From contig QPMI01000034.1 in the NCBI GenBank assembly GCA_004431415.1, forward strand, positions 1-64,000: a stretch of 64,000 nt of DNA, given 5' to 3'. Below the pieces are notes generated by a model. It worked only from the letters and a program-made list of their open reading frames with translations, ran no database searches and was not told where the DNA came from. This document shows, piece by piece, positions 12,156-24,100 of this stretch. The stretch comes from Cyanophora paradoxa. Its lineage: Eukaryota > Glaucocystophyceae > Cyanophorales > Cyanophoraceae. Every line of letters starts with the position of its first letter. Position 1 is the stretch's first letter. The position numbers and the translations under genes are program-made.

Positions 12156-15100
12156 ATGCCTGTGATGCCAGCCGAATCGGCGCGGTCAGCGCGGCCGCCG
12201 GTGCGGCGGCTGAGCCTCGCGAGCGAGAACGCGTCGCCGGCCGCGCCGCCGCAGCGGGCGCGCTCGGCGGGCCCGACCGGGCGGCTGCCGCCGCGGGTGG
12301 CGAGCACCGAGCCGGATCGGCCGCCCACCGCGGCGCAGTACCGCACGTTTGACCAGAACATGGGTCGCCCGGGCAGCCGCGCCGCGCACGCCGGCGCCCC
12401 GTCGCCCCCGCCGGCGCCGGCCGTGGCGCCCGGACCGCACGGCCCGTCGGAGGCGGGAACTGGCGGGGGATGGTGGCGGCGAACTGCGCGCCCCGGCGCC
12501 CGACGGCGGAGGCGGCCGAGTCGAGCGCGCAGGAGGCGGAGGCGCGCGCCGCCGCCGAGATGTCCGAGGCGGCGGCGGCGGCGGCAGCGGCGGCGAAGGA
12601 CATGGCGGGGCGGCGGCCGACGGAGCGGATCGGGGTGCTCTGGAGCCCCGGGGCGGTGCACCTGACCGTCCTCGGCATCTACAACGCCGACATGAAGCAC
12701 TCCGGCGCCGAGCGCGGCCGCGCCGCCTCCCCGCGCCCCGCCTCCCAGGCCCGCCCGCCCCTCCCGCCCCTCCCGGCCGCGCCGAGCGAGGCCGGCGCTG
12801 AGGGTGCGGCAGGGCGGAGGACCAGCACGAGCCCGTCGCCGACGCGCGCCGCGCTGGCCGCCCCGACCCCGCCGGCCACCCGGCCCCCAGCGCGTGCGCC
12901 CCGCCAGCGCCCCCGCCCCGGCCCGCGCCCGACGCCGCGCGCAGGGGCGTGACGACGCGGAACGCGTGGGTGGGGACGGCCGGCGTGCCCCGCACCGACT
13001 CGCCCCGGGGCCCGCGAGGGCGGCGAGGCCGGCGGCGCGGGGGCGGCGGGGGCGGAGGCGGAGGCCGTGGCGCGGGCGGGGAGCAACCCTTTCGGGGAGC
13101 TGGCGGTGCCGGGCTCCGAGCGCGAGGAGGACCGCGATCCCGTGCGCGCTTCCCCCTCCCCCGCCCATCCCGGGGCCCGCCCGGCCGCCCACGCCGCGCC
13201 TCCGGGCCCGCAGGAGGACCACCCGTCGTTCCCGCTGGAGGCCTTCGACGACTTCACCTTCGAGACGCGGGAGCCACGCGAGTGGCTCGCCCTGGGGGCC
13301 GGCCGCGGGGGCACCCCGGCCCGCTCCCTCTACTGGGTGCCCGAGGCGGGCGGGCACTACGCGTGGATGCCCTGCGACGTCGTCGGCTACGACGAGCGCC
13401 TCGACAAGTACGAGATCCGCTGGCGGCACGTGGACAAGAAGAAGCTCGTCAAGCGCCTCACCCTCATCTTCGACGTCGAGCAGCCGGCCCGCTTCCAGCT
13501 CCGCATCCGCACCGCCCGCCGCCTACGCTCCGAGGCCGAGTGCCTCAAGGTCCGCCCCGCTTCCCGCCCCCCGCGACCCTCCCCGCCTCGTCGAGCCCGG
13601 CGCCCGCGCAGCGGCTGTGGGAGTACATCAACGGGGACGCACCGGAGGACCTGCCGCCGCTCGACGAAGAGGCGACGCTGCGCATCCTCTCCCTCGCGCC
13701 CCCCGCCCTCGACCAGTCCCGCCTCCCCTCCGTCCGCCCGCCCCCGCCGCCCTCCTGCCACACGCCCTCCCTTTACTCCGGGGGCGGCAGGTGGACCGGA
13801 TCCTGCAGGAGGTGCGGGAGAACCACGCGTACGGCGTCAAGCTCGCCCGCTACCTCTACCGCGTCCGCATCCCCGCCCCCGTGGCACCGGGCGCGCCTGG
13901 GCCGAGCCGCGCGGCAGATGAAGGACGGGCTGCAGTTCGAGGCCTTCCGCCACATGAAGCTGCCCCCCATCAGGGAGCCGCCCTTGGCCCCCGAGTGCGC
14001 CTTTCTCCCCCATCGCACCGCGCGCCGCCGCCCGGGCGAGCGCCGGGGTGGCGCGCAGGATGGGCTGCCTGCAGCTCGAGGAGCGGGAGTTCGAGTTCGC
14101 GGAGACGGCGGGGGCGCTGCAGGGGTGCATGATCCGGACGCTGCCGGGGATCGCGGAGGCGCTGGACGCGCTGGGCGGGGCGTGGATGAAGTACTCACAC
14201 CTCCGCTTCCTGGACGGGCGCCTCCACCGCGAGCAGCTCCCGCTCGAGCTCGCGGCCTTCGTGCGGGCGCAGGAGGCGCATATGCAGGACGTCGAGGACC
14301 AGCTCTTTACCCAGTGGCGCGCCGCCGTCATGGGCGCCCTCTCCGACAACCTCGACGTCCGCCCCCGTCCCCGCCCCGCCCCTCCCCTCCGCCCCGGGCC
14401 GAGCCGAGGCCGCCCCCGCAGGGCAAGTACGACTTCTACGTGTTGAGCGAGGAGAACTACGCGGGGACAGTGCTCAACCGGGCGATGTGCCTGGTGACGC
14501 GCATCATGGGGGACCAGCTGCGCCTCCTCGTCGCCTGCTCCGTCCTCTCCTGGGTCGCCTTCTTCGAGCAGTGGCTGCCCCGCGCCCGCCCCCCGCTACC
14601 CCCGATCCCCTTCGTCGGCGGGGACGCGTGGCGCGACGAGCTCCCGCCGCTGCGGCAGCCGCTGCTGAGGGTGGCGCTGAGCCTGGACGAGGCCGGCGGC
14701 TTCGTCTTCGTGCCCTCGCTGGAGGCGGTCGAGGCGGAGGTCCTGCGCGCCTTCGACCTCATGTTCACCGACTACGCCAAGATCGCCACCGTGCGGCCCC
14801 GCCCCCGCCCCCGCCCGCCCCGCGCGCCCGGCGGACGACGGGGGCGCAGCCGGAGAGCTCGCTGGTGCCGCTGCTGAGCTCGCTGAACGCGAACATCCCG
14901 AGCATGCCGCGGGAGCACGCGCTGGTGGAGGAGGCGCGCCGCCGCATCCGGGCCGTGCTGGAGGCCAACGCCGAGGGCCCGCGCGCCGTGATGGACTCCT
15001 ACGCCGAGTTCCGCTACCTCTTCGAGGCGGACCCCATCGAGCGCGCCGCCGCCCTCCACGCGTCGCGCCCCACGCTGGAGGAGTACGCGGCGGAGATCGG

Positions 15101-18100
15101 ACGGCTGCAGCGCGCCTCGACGGAGGTCCGCCTGCGCTCCATCAACGAGGTCGAGCGCGGCATGTACCGCATCCTCACCGAGGAGTTCAAGGAGCAGCTC
15201 GACCGCCGCGCCGCCCTCCAGGCGCACCTCCACCTCACCACGATCGCCTCGGACTGCCGCGAGCAGAACGTCACGATGTGCGGCGAGTTCGAGGTGATGC
15301 TGGCCACCATCCTGCAGGAGCCGCCCGACATCGAGCACTGGGTCGAGCTCGACGCCTTCTGCAAGGCCGCGCCCGTCGCCGTCGAGGCCCTGCAGAAGCG
15401 CATCGACGGGGTGCAGGAGTGGATGGACCTCCTCGCCGACCGCGGGCACCACGTCACGGACGAGGAGTTCACCATCTCGTGGGACGCGATCAAGTGGCCG
15501 TGGCGGGTCTACCAGACGCTGGTGGACAACGAGCACCGGATGCGGGAGCTGCACATGCGCTTCAACCGGGAGCTGAAGGCGGACCAGGAGCAGTTCCAGG
15601 TGGACATCCGGGAGTACGCGGCGCAGGCCGACTCGCTGCTGGCCTTCGGGGAGATCGAGGAGGTCGACCAGGTGGCCGACATGGTCGTCAACCTCAAGGG
15701 CGAGCTCGACAAGGCCCTCGCCCGCGCCGCGCTGTACGCATCCCGCGAGAAGCTCTTCGGCGTCTCCCTCATCACCGAGTACCCCACCCTCAACACCCTC
15801 CTCGACGACTTCGAGCCGTGCGCCGCCCCCGCCGCGCCCCCCGCCCCTCCCGCCCCCGCCCAGCGTGAGGGCGGCGCGCAGGGTGCACTCGCTGTGGACG
15901 ACGGCGCTGGAGTTCTGCAAGGCGATGCCGATCTGGTTCGACGGGCCCTTCATCGAGCTCAACGCGGAGCAGGTGGACCAGAGCTTCCACACGTGGATGA
16001 AGACGATGAAGCGGCTGCAGAAGGACATGAAGGAGAAGCCGCAGCCGCTGCGCGTCGTCGAGCACGTGCACGGCAAGCTCACCGAGTTCAAGCCCAACCT
16101 GCCCCTCGTCCAGCTCCTCCGCGTCCCCGGCATGCGCGGCCGCCACTGGGAGAAGCTGAGCGAGGCGGTGGGGACGCGGATCGTGGCGAGCCCGGAGCTG
16201 ACGCTGGTGCACCTGCTGGAGCTGGGGCTGCTGAACCACATGCCGGCGGTGCGCGAGGTCTCGGACCTCGCCTGCAAGGAGTACGCCATTGAGACGGCCC
16301 TCGACTCCATGACCAACGAGTGGCGCAAGATGAAGGTCCGCCCCGCGCCCTCTCCGCCCCGCGCGCGCGCCCGCCCCTTGGGGCCGGGCCCAAGCGAGGG
16401 CGCGCAGTTCGAGACGATCGCGTACCGGGAGACGGGGCTGAGCGTGCTGCGGGCGACGGAGGAGGTGGTGCAGCTGCTGGAGGACCACCTCATCAAGACG
16501 CAGGCGATGCGCGCCTCGCCGTACATCAAGCCCTTCCAGGATCGGGTCGCCAAGTGGGAGGACCAGCTGCGGCTCGTGCAGGACATCCTCGACGAGTGGC
16601 TCCGCTGCCAGACCTCCTGGACGTACCTGCAGCCGATCTTCGAGACGGAGGACATCCAGGCGGCGCTGCCCGGCGAGGCCAAGCGCTTCGCCGGCGTCGA
16701 CACCTACTTCCGCTCCCAGATGACCTACATCTCCCGCTCCCCCTACGTCCTCAACATCACCAACATCGAGAACGTCCACGCGGGCTTCCGCCGCGCCAAC
16801 CTCGACCTGAGCCTCGTGCAGAAGGGCCTCAACGACTACCTCGAGTCCAAGCGCATGGCTTTCCCGCGCTTCTTCTTCCTATCCAACGACGAGCTCATCG
16901 AGATCCTCTCCCAGACCAAGGCCCGCCCCGCCGCCTCCCCGCTCGCCCCGCTCGCGCCGCTCGCGCTGAGGGGCGCGCGTGCGCAGAACCCGCTGCGGGT
17001 GCAGCCGCACGTGAGCAAGTGCTTCGAGGGGATCGCGGAGCTGGACTTCACGCCGGAGCTCGACATCGTCGGCATGAAGTCCGCCGAGGGCGAGGCCGTC
17101 CCCTTCGACGCCGTCCGCTCCTTTCTTTCCGCTCCGCCCCGCTCCGCCGCTGACGCCGGCCGTGCAGGCGGTGACGCCGAACCGGAACGTGGAGCAGTGG
17201 CTCAAGTGGGTGGAGGAGGCGATGCGGGCGAGCCTGGCGCGCATCACCCGCGACGCCGTGGGTGACTACTACGCGACGAAGCGGCGGGCGGAGTGGGTGC
17301 TGCGCTGGCCGGGGCAGGTGGTGCTGGCGGCGAGCCAGGTGGCGTGGACGAAGGAGTGCGAGGAGGCGATCTCCACGCGCAAGGGGAGCAGCGCGCTGAT
17401 GCGCGTCGAGCAGCGCCTCACGAAGCAGCTCGAGGACCTCGTCAACGTTCGCCACCCCAGCCCCCTACGCCCCTCCGACCCCGCGGCTAACGGACCCGCG
17501 CGGGGCAGCTGGTGCGGGGGGACCTGACGGAGCTCAACCGCATCACCCTCAGCGCCCTCGTCACCCTCGGTGCCCTCCCCCGGGGCCCCGGTCCCCGCGC
17601 GGGCGGCGCTGAGGGGCGTGGCCCGTGCAGACGTGCACGGGCGGGACGTGGTGGGGGAGATGGCGGAGGCGGACGTGTCGGGCGTGGAGGACTTCGAGTG
17701 GCTCGCGCAGCTGCGCTACTACCTCGAGGAGGGCGCGGTGCGCGTCCGCATGATCTCCGCCTCCATCGACTACGGCTACGAGTACCTCGGCAACACCCCT
17801 CGCCTCGTCATCACCCCCCTCACCGACCGCTGCTGTGCGGCCGCTTTCTATCTCGTTCGAGCCTGCGGCGGTTGGCCGGGACTGACGGCGCCGCCCGCGC
17901 GCCGCAGACCGCACGCTGACGCAGGCGCTGCAACTGAACATGGGGGGCGCCCCCGAGGGCCCCGCCGGCACGGGCAAGACGGAGACGACCAAGGACCTCG
18001 CCAAGGCCATCGCCAAGCAGTGCTTCGTCTTCAACTGCTCGGACGGCCTGGACTACCTGGCGATGGGCAAGTTCTTCAAGGGCCTGGCGGCGGCCGGCGC

Positions 18101-21100
18101 GTGGGCGTGCTTCGACGAGTTCAACCGCATCGACATCGAAGTGCTCTCGGTGATCGCGCAGCAGATCCTCACCATCCAGCGCGCCATCGCGGCGCAGGCG
18201 AAGAAGTTCACCTTCGAGGGCGTCGAGCTCGCCCTCGACCGCACCTGCGCCATCTTCGTGACCATGAACCCGGGCTACGCGGGGCGCACCGAGCTCCCCG
18301 ACAACCTCAAGGCCCTCTTCCGCCCCGTGACGATGATGGTGCCGAACTACGCGCTCATCGCCGAGATTTCGCTCTACTCGAGCGGCTTCAAGGACGCGCG
18401 CAACCTCGCCCGCAAGATCGTCGCCACCTTCCGCCTCTGCTCGGAGCAGCTCTCGTCGCAGGACCACTATGACTTCGGTATGCGCGCCGTGAAGGCCGTC
18501 CTCGCCGCGGCGGCGCGCCTGCGCCGGGAGAGCGCCGAGGCCGGCGAGGCGGAGCTCGTCCTCCGCGCCATCGACGACTGCAACCGTGCGCCCCCCGCGC
18601 CGCCGCCGCCGCCGCCCCCCGTCCCCTGCGCTTCTTTCCTGAGGCGCGCCCCCGCGCCGCAGTGCCTAAGTTCCTGTCGCACGACATCCCGCTCTTCAAG
18701 GGGATCACGTCGGACCTCTTCCCGACGACGACGCTCCCCGCCCCGGACTACGAGGCGCTGCTGGAGGCGGTGAGGGAGCAGGTGGCGGGGATGAACCTGC
18801 AGCCGCTCCCCGCCTTCCTCGCCAAGGTCCTCCAGCTCTACGACACCGTCCTCGTCCGCCACGGCCTCATGCTCGTCGGGCCGACCCTCGCCGGCAAGTC
18901 CGAGTGCTACCGCGTGCTGGCGGCCGCCCTCAGCAGCGCCGCCAAGGCGGGGCGCGCGGGGATGACCAAGGTGCGCTACCACGTGATCTGCCCCAAGGCG
19001 GTCACCCTGGGCGAGCTCTACGGCTCGTTCGACGAGACAAGCCACGAGTGGGCGGACGGCATCCTCGCGAACACCTTCCGCCAGTGCGCCTCCCCCGAGG
19101 TCGTCGGCGAGCGCCGCTGGATCGTCCTCGACGGGCCCGTCGACGCCGTCTGGATCGAGAGCCTCAACACCGTCCTCGACGACAACCGCAAGCTCTGCCT
19201 CAACTCGGGCGAGATCATCAAGCTGACGGGCACCATGACGATGATCTTCGAGACGGAGGACCTGGCGCACGCCTCGCCGGCGACCGTCTCGCGCTGCGGG
19301 ATGGTCTACATGGAGCCGGCAGCGCTCGGCTGGGAGCCCCTCGTCAAGTCCTGGCTGGCGACCGTCTCGGGGATGGTCAAGGAGCGCCTCCTGCCCCTCA
19401 TCGCCGCCACCCTCGACTGGATCCTCGCGCCCTGCATCGGCTTCCTCCGCGGCCGCGCCCGCCCCTCCCCCGTCGCCGCCGCCGCCTCCGCCTGTGCCGG
19501 GAGCCAGGCGGCGGCCAAGAGCGGGAAGGCGGCGGCGGCGTCGGAGCCGTACCGGCCGCGGGAGGTGCTGGCGACGGACGACGGGTGGCTGGTGGCGAGC
19601 TTCCTGCGGCTGCTGGAGGCGCAGCTGGCGGAGCTGGCGGCGTCGCCGCAGATGGACAGCCTGCGCGACCGCGAGCTCGGCATCCGCGCCGAGGCGCACG
19701 TCCTCTTCGCCCTCACCTGGGGCGTCGCCGGCGCCCTCGACGCCGCCAGCCGGCCCCTCTGGTCCCAGTTCCTCCGCGAGCTCCTCGCGGGGGCCCCCGA
19801 GAGCGGCGGCCACGGGAAGACGCTGCCGAGCAAGCAGACGCTGCCGGACGGGCTCGGCGCGCACGACATCGTGTGGCTCCCCGAGGAGAACCGCTGGGCG
19901 GCCTGGATGGAGAAGCAGCCCAAGTACGTGGTCCCCGCCGAGGCGCAGTTCCACGAGATCGTCGTCCCCACCGCCGACACCGTCCGGTGCGCCCTGCCCG
20001 CCGCCGGCGCCGCCCGCCTGAGGCGCCCCTGCCGGGCAGGTACTGCCGGGTGCTGCGGCTGCTGGTGGAGCACGGGAAGCACGCGCTCCTCGTGGGGGAG
20101 ACGGGCACCGGCAAGTCCCTCAACGTCGCCCGCGTCATGGCGGGGGGGCCGGCCGCCGGGGGCGTGGAGCCCGACAAGTGGGCCTTCCACACCCTCAACT
20201 TCAGCGCCCGCACCAGCGCCGCCCAGACGCAGGACATCGTCGACGGCAAGGTCGAGAAGCGCCGCAAGGGCGTCTACGGGCCCACCTTCGGTGCGCCCGT
20301 GCCCGCGCCGGGCCGGAGGGGCTCGGGGCGGCGGGCGCGCCTCCTCACTCACGCCCCGCGCGCAGGGAAGCGCTTCGTGGTGTTCGTGGACGACCTGAAC
20401 ATGCCGGCGCGGGAGAAGTACGGCGCGCAGCCGCCGATTGAGCTGCTGCGGCAGTGGATGAACTTCGGGGGCTGGTTCGACCGCCGCTCGACCGACTTCA
20501 AGCACGTCGTCGACACGCAGTTCGTCGGGGCGATGGGCCCGCCCGGCGGCGGCCGCAACCCCGTGACCCACCGCTTCCTCCGCCACTTCGTTCTCATCGG
20601 CCTCACGCCGTACGACGACGAAAGCCTGCGCACCGTCTTCGGCACCATCCTCGAGTCGCGCCTGAAGGGCTTCCAGTCGAGCGTGCACCAGCTGACGCAG
20701 CCGCTCGTGGCGGCGACGGTGGCCATCTACCGCCAGATCGCGCGCTCGCTGCTGCCGACGCCGGCGCGCTCGCACTACACGTTCAACCTGCGCGACCTCG
20801 GCAAGGTCTTCCAGGGCCTCATCATGGCCGACCCCAAGCGCATGAAGGTCGCCACGCACATGCTGCGCCTCTGGGCCCACGAGTGCGAGCGGGTCTTCTG
20901 CGACCGCCTGATCAGCGAGGAGGACCGGGAGTGGTACCGGCGCTTCGTGGGGCAGGTGGCGGAGGAGCACTTCAAGGTCCCCTTCTCGCAGGTCGTCGGG
21001 CCCAACGAGACGCTCCTCTTCGGGAGCTTCCTGGGGGAGGACGGCGGGCCCGTGGCGGGGGACGCGGAGGGGGTCCCCTACGCCGAGCTCCCCTCCATCT

Positions 21101-24100
21101 ACGAGGCCCAGCGCGCCCTCGAGGCCTACCTCGCCCGCCACAACCGGCAGGCCCGCACCCCCATGCGCCTCGTCCTCTTCTCCTACGCCGTCCAGCACGT
21201 CTGCCGCGTGCACCGCATCATCCGCCGGCCCTTCGGGCACGCGCTGCTCGTCGGCGTGGGCGGCTCGGGGCGGCAGAGCCTGGCGCGCCTCGCGGCGCAC
21301 ATGGCCGAGTACGAGCTCTTCACGGTGGAGATCGGGCGGCAGTACGGGCGGGTGGAGTGGGCGGAGGACTGCAAGCGGCTGCTGCGCAAGGCCGGCGTGG
21401 ACGCGCAGCCGTGCGTGCTGCTCCTCTCGGACACGCAGATCGTGATGGAGAGCATGCTGGAGGACGCCAACAGCATGCTCAACGCGGGGGAGGTCCCCGG
21501 CGTCTTCGCCCCCGAGGAGATGATCGCCATCGCCGACACCCTGCGGCGCCACGCGGGGAACGCGGGGCGGGGGACCTCGCTGCAGGCCGTCTGGGCCTTC
21601 TTCGTGGAGCGGTGCCGGGAGAATCTGCACGTCGTCCTCTGCATGTCCCCCGCCAGCGACGCCTTCCGCACCCGCCTGCGCATGTTCCCGTCGCTCGTCA
21701 ACTGCTGCACGATCGACTGGTTCGCGGAGTGGCCCTCGGAGGCGCTGCGCTCGGTGGGCATGCAGGAGCTCGCCGACGTTGACCTCGACGCCCCCGTCGC
21801 CCGCCACAGCCACGGGCTGCACCGGCGGCAGCCCTCGGAGGCCCCCTCCGAGGGCCTCTCCGCCTCCGCCCACGGCCCCGCCGTCGTCAGCGCCCCCGCC
21901 TCGAACCTCAGCGTCGGCGCCTCGAGCTTCCACCTGCCGCCGCCGCCGCCGTCGGGGGAGGAGGAGGATGGGGCGAGGGAGGAGGAGGGGGCGGGGCGGG
22001 TGGAGCACGGCCTCAAGAACTCGACGGTGGTGGACTGCGCGGTGGCGATGCACGAGTCCGTCCTCGCCCTCGCTCGCCGCTTCCACGCCGAGCAGCGCCG
22101 CCCCGTCGCCGTGCCCCCGACCTCTTTCCTCGAGCTCATCGGCATGTTCAAGGCGATGCTCGAGAAGCGCCGCGAGAGCGTCCGCGCGCAGCGGCAGCGC
22201 TACCTCTCCGGCCTCGACAAGCTCCTCGCCACCGCGAAGCACGTCAAGGAGCTCCAGGGCGAGCTCCGCAGCCTCCAGCCGACGCTCCTCGCCAAGACGC
22301 AGGAGATCGAGCTCCTGGTGAAGCGGATCGAGGCGGAGACGGTGGAGGCGGAGCAGACGAAGGTGATCATGAAGGGGGAGGAGCAGGAGGCGTCGGAGGC
22401 GACGGACGTGGCGCGGGCGATCAAGGCCGAGTGCGAGGCGGAGCTGCAGCTCGCGATGCCGCAGTACATGGAGGCCCTCGAGGCGCTCCAGACGCTGGAC
22501 AAGGCGGACATCGTCGAGGTCCGCTCCATGAAGAGCCCGCCGCACGGCGTCAAGCTCGTCATGGAGGCGACGTGCATCCTGATGGGGATCAAGCCCCGCA
22601 AGAAGGGGGTGCCCGAGGGGGAGAGCCCCTACTGGGAGGTCTCCAAGAAGGAGCTCCTGGGGGACCCCAAGTTCCTGCAGCGCCTCGTGGAGTTCGACAA
22701 GGACAACATTCCCGACGCCCGCATGGAGCTCCTCGCCCCCTACATGGACAACGACGAGTTCCTCCCCGAGAAGGCGCGCCCATTTTGCTGCTGTGATTGT
22801 TTCCCTTGTGTCTGGCCCAGGCTGAGGCGGGTGGGGGCAGGTGGCGCGGGCGTCGAAGGCGGCGCGGGGCCTCTGCATGTTCATCCGGGCGATGGGGACC
22901 TACCACCGCGTCGTCAAGGAGGTGGCCCCCAAGAAGGCCCGCCTCGTCGCCGCCGAGGACCGCCTCCGCGCCGTCGTGGAGCAGCTGAACGCGAAGAAGG
23001 AGTCGCTGCGGCTCATCGAGCTGCAGATCGCGGACCTGACGGCCTCGTACCGGCAGGGCCTGGGCGACAAGGAGGCCCTCCAGGAGCAGGTCGCCTCGTG
23101 CGAGCTCCGCCTCGAGCGCGCCCAGAAGCTCCTCGGCGGCCTCGTCGGCGAGAAGGACCGCTGGACGGCCGCCGCGCACGCCCTCGGCGCCCAGTTCGAG
23201 AACATGGTCGGGGACGCGCTGCTCGCCTGCGGCGCCCTCGCCTACCTCGGGCCCTTCACCAAGCCCTACCGGGACGAGTGCGCGGCCGGCTGGCTCGAGC
23301 TGCTCGACGAGCGCTGCGTGGCGATGGGGGACGCGTGGAGCCTGGTCGGCTGCCTGGGGGACCCCGTGCGGCAGCGCCAGTGGCTCTCGTTCGGCCTCCC
23401 CTCGGACCCCTTCTCGACGGAGAACGCGCTGATCGTGACGGAGGCGCGGCGCTGGCCGCTCATCATCGACCCCCAGGGCCAGGCGACGGCGTGGATCAAG
23501 CGGCTGGAGAAGGACCGCGGGCTCATGGCGGCCAAGGCGCGGGACCCCGAGCTGCTGCGCGTGCTGCAGAACGCCGTCCAGCTGGGGACGTGCGTGCTGG
23601 TGGAGAACGTGGGGACGGCGCTGGACCCGGCGCTGGACCCGCTGCTCTCGCGGCAGGTGGTGCAGCGGGGCGAGGGCCTCGTCGTCCGCATCGGGGAGCA
23701 CGAGGTCGAGTACTCCCCCGACTTCCGCCTCTACCTCGCCACCCCGGCCCCCAACCCCAGCTTCGCCCCCGAGCTGGCGGCCAAGGTCACCGTCGTCAAC
23801 TTCAGCCTCACCGAGGAGGGCCTCGCCGAGCAGCTGCTGGGCGTCGTCGTCGCCGCCGAGCGGCCCGAGCTCGAGAAGGAGAAGAACGAGCTGATCGCGC
23901 AGTCGGCCTCGAACCGGCGGGAGCTGCGGGACCTGGAGGACACGGTCCTCTCGCTGCTCGCCAACGCGGAGGGGAACCTCCTCGAGAACGAGAAGCTCAT
24001 CAAGACGCTGCAGCAGTGCAAGTCGACCAGCGAGGAGATCAACGCGCGGGTCAAGATGGCGGAGTACACGGAGAAGAAGATCGACGAGACGCGGGGCAAG

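Noticed and set aside
19306-22884. 1192-codon minus-strand open frame opposite dynein
   Set aside because: Low-complexity antisense of conserved dynein AAA2-AAA4 and stalk sequence; no independent gene features.
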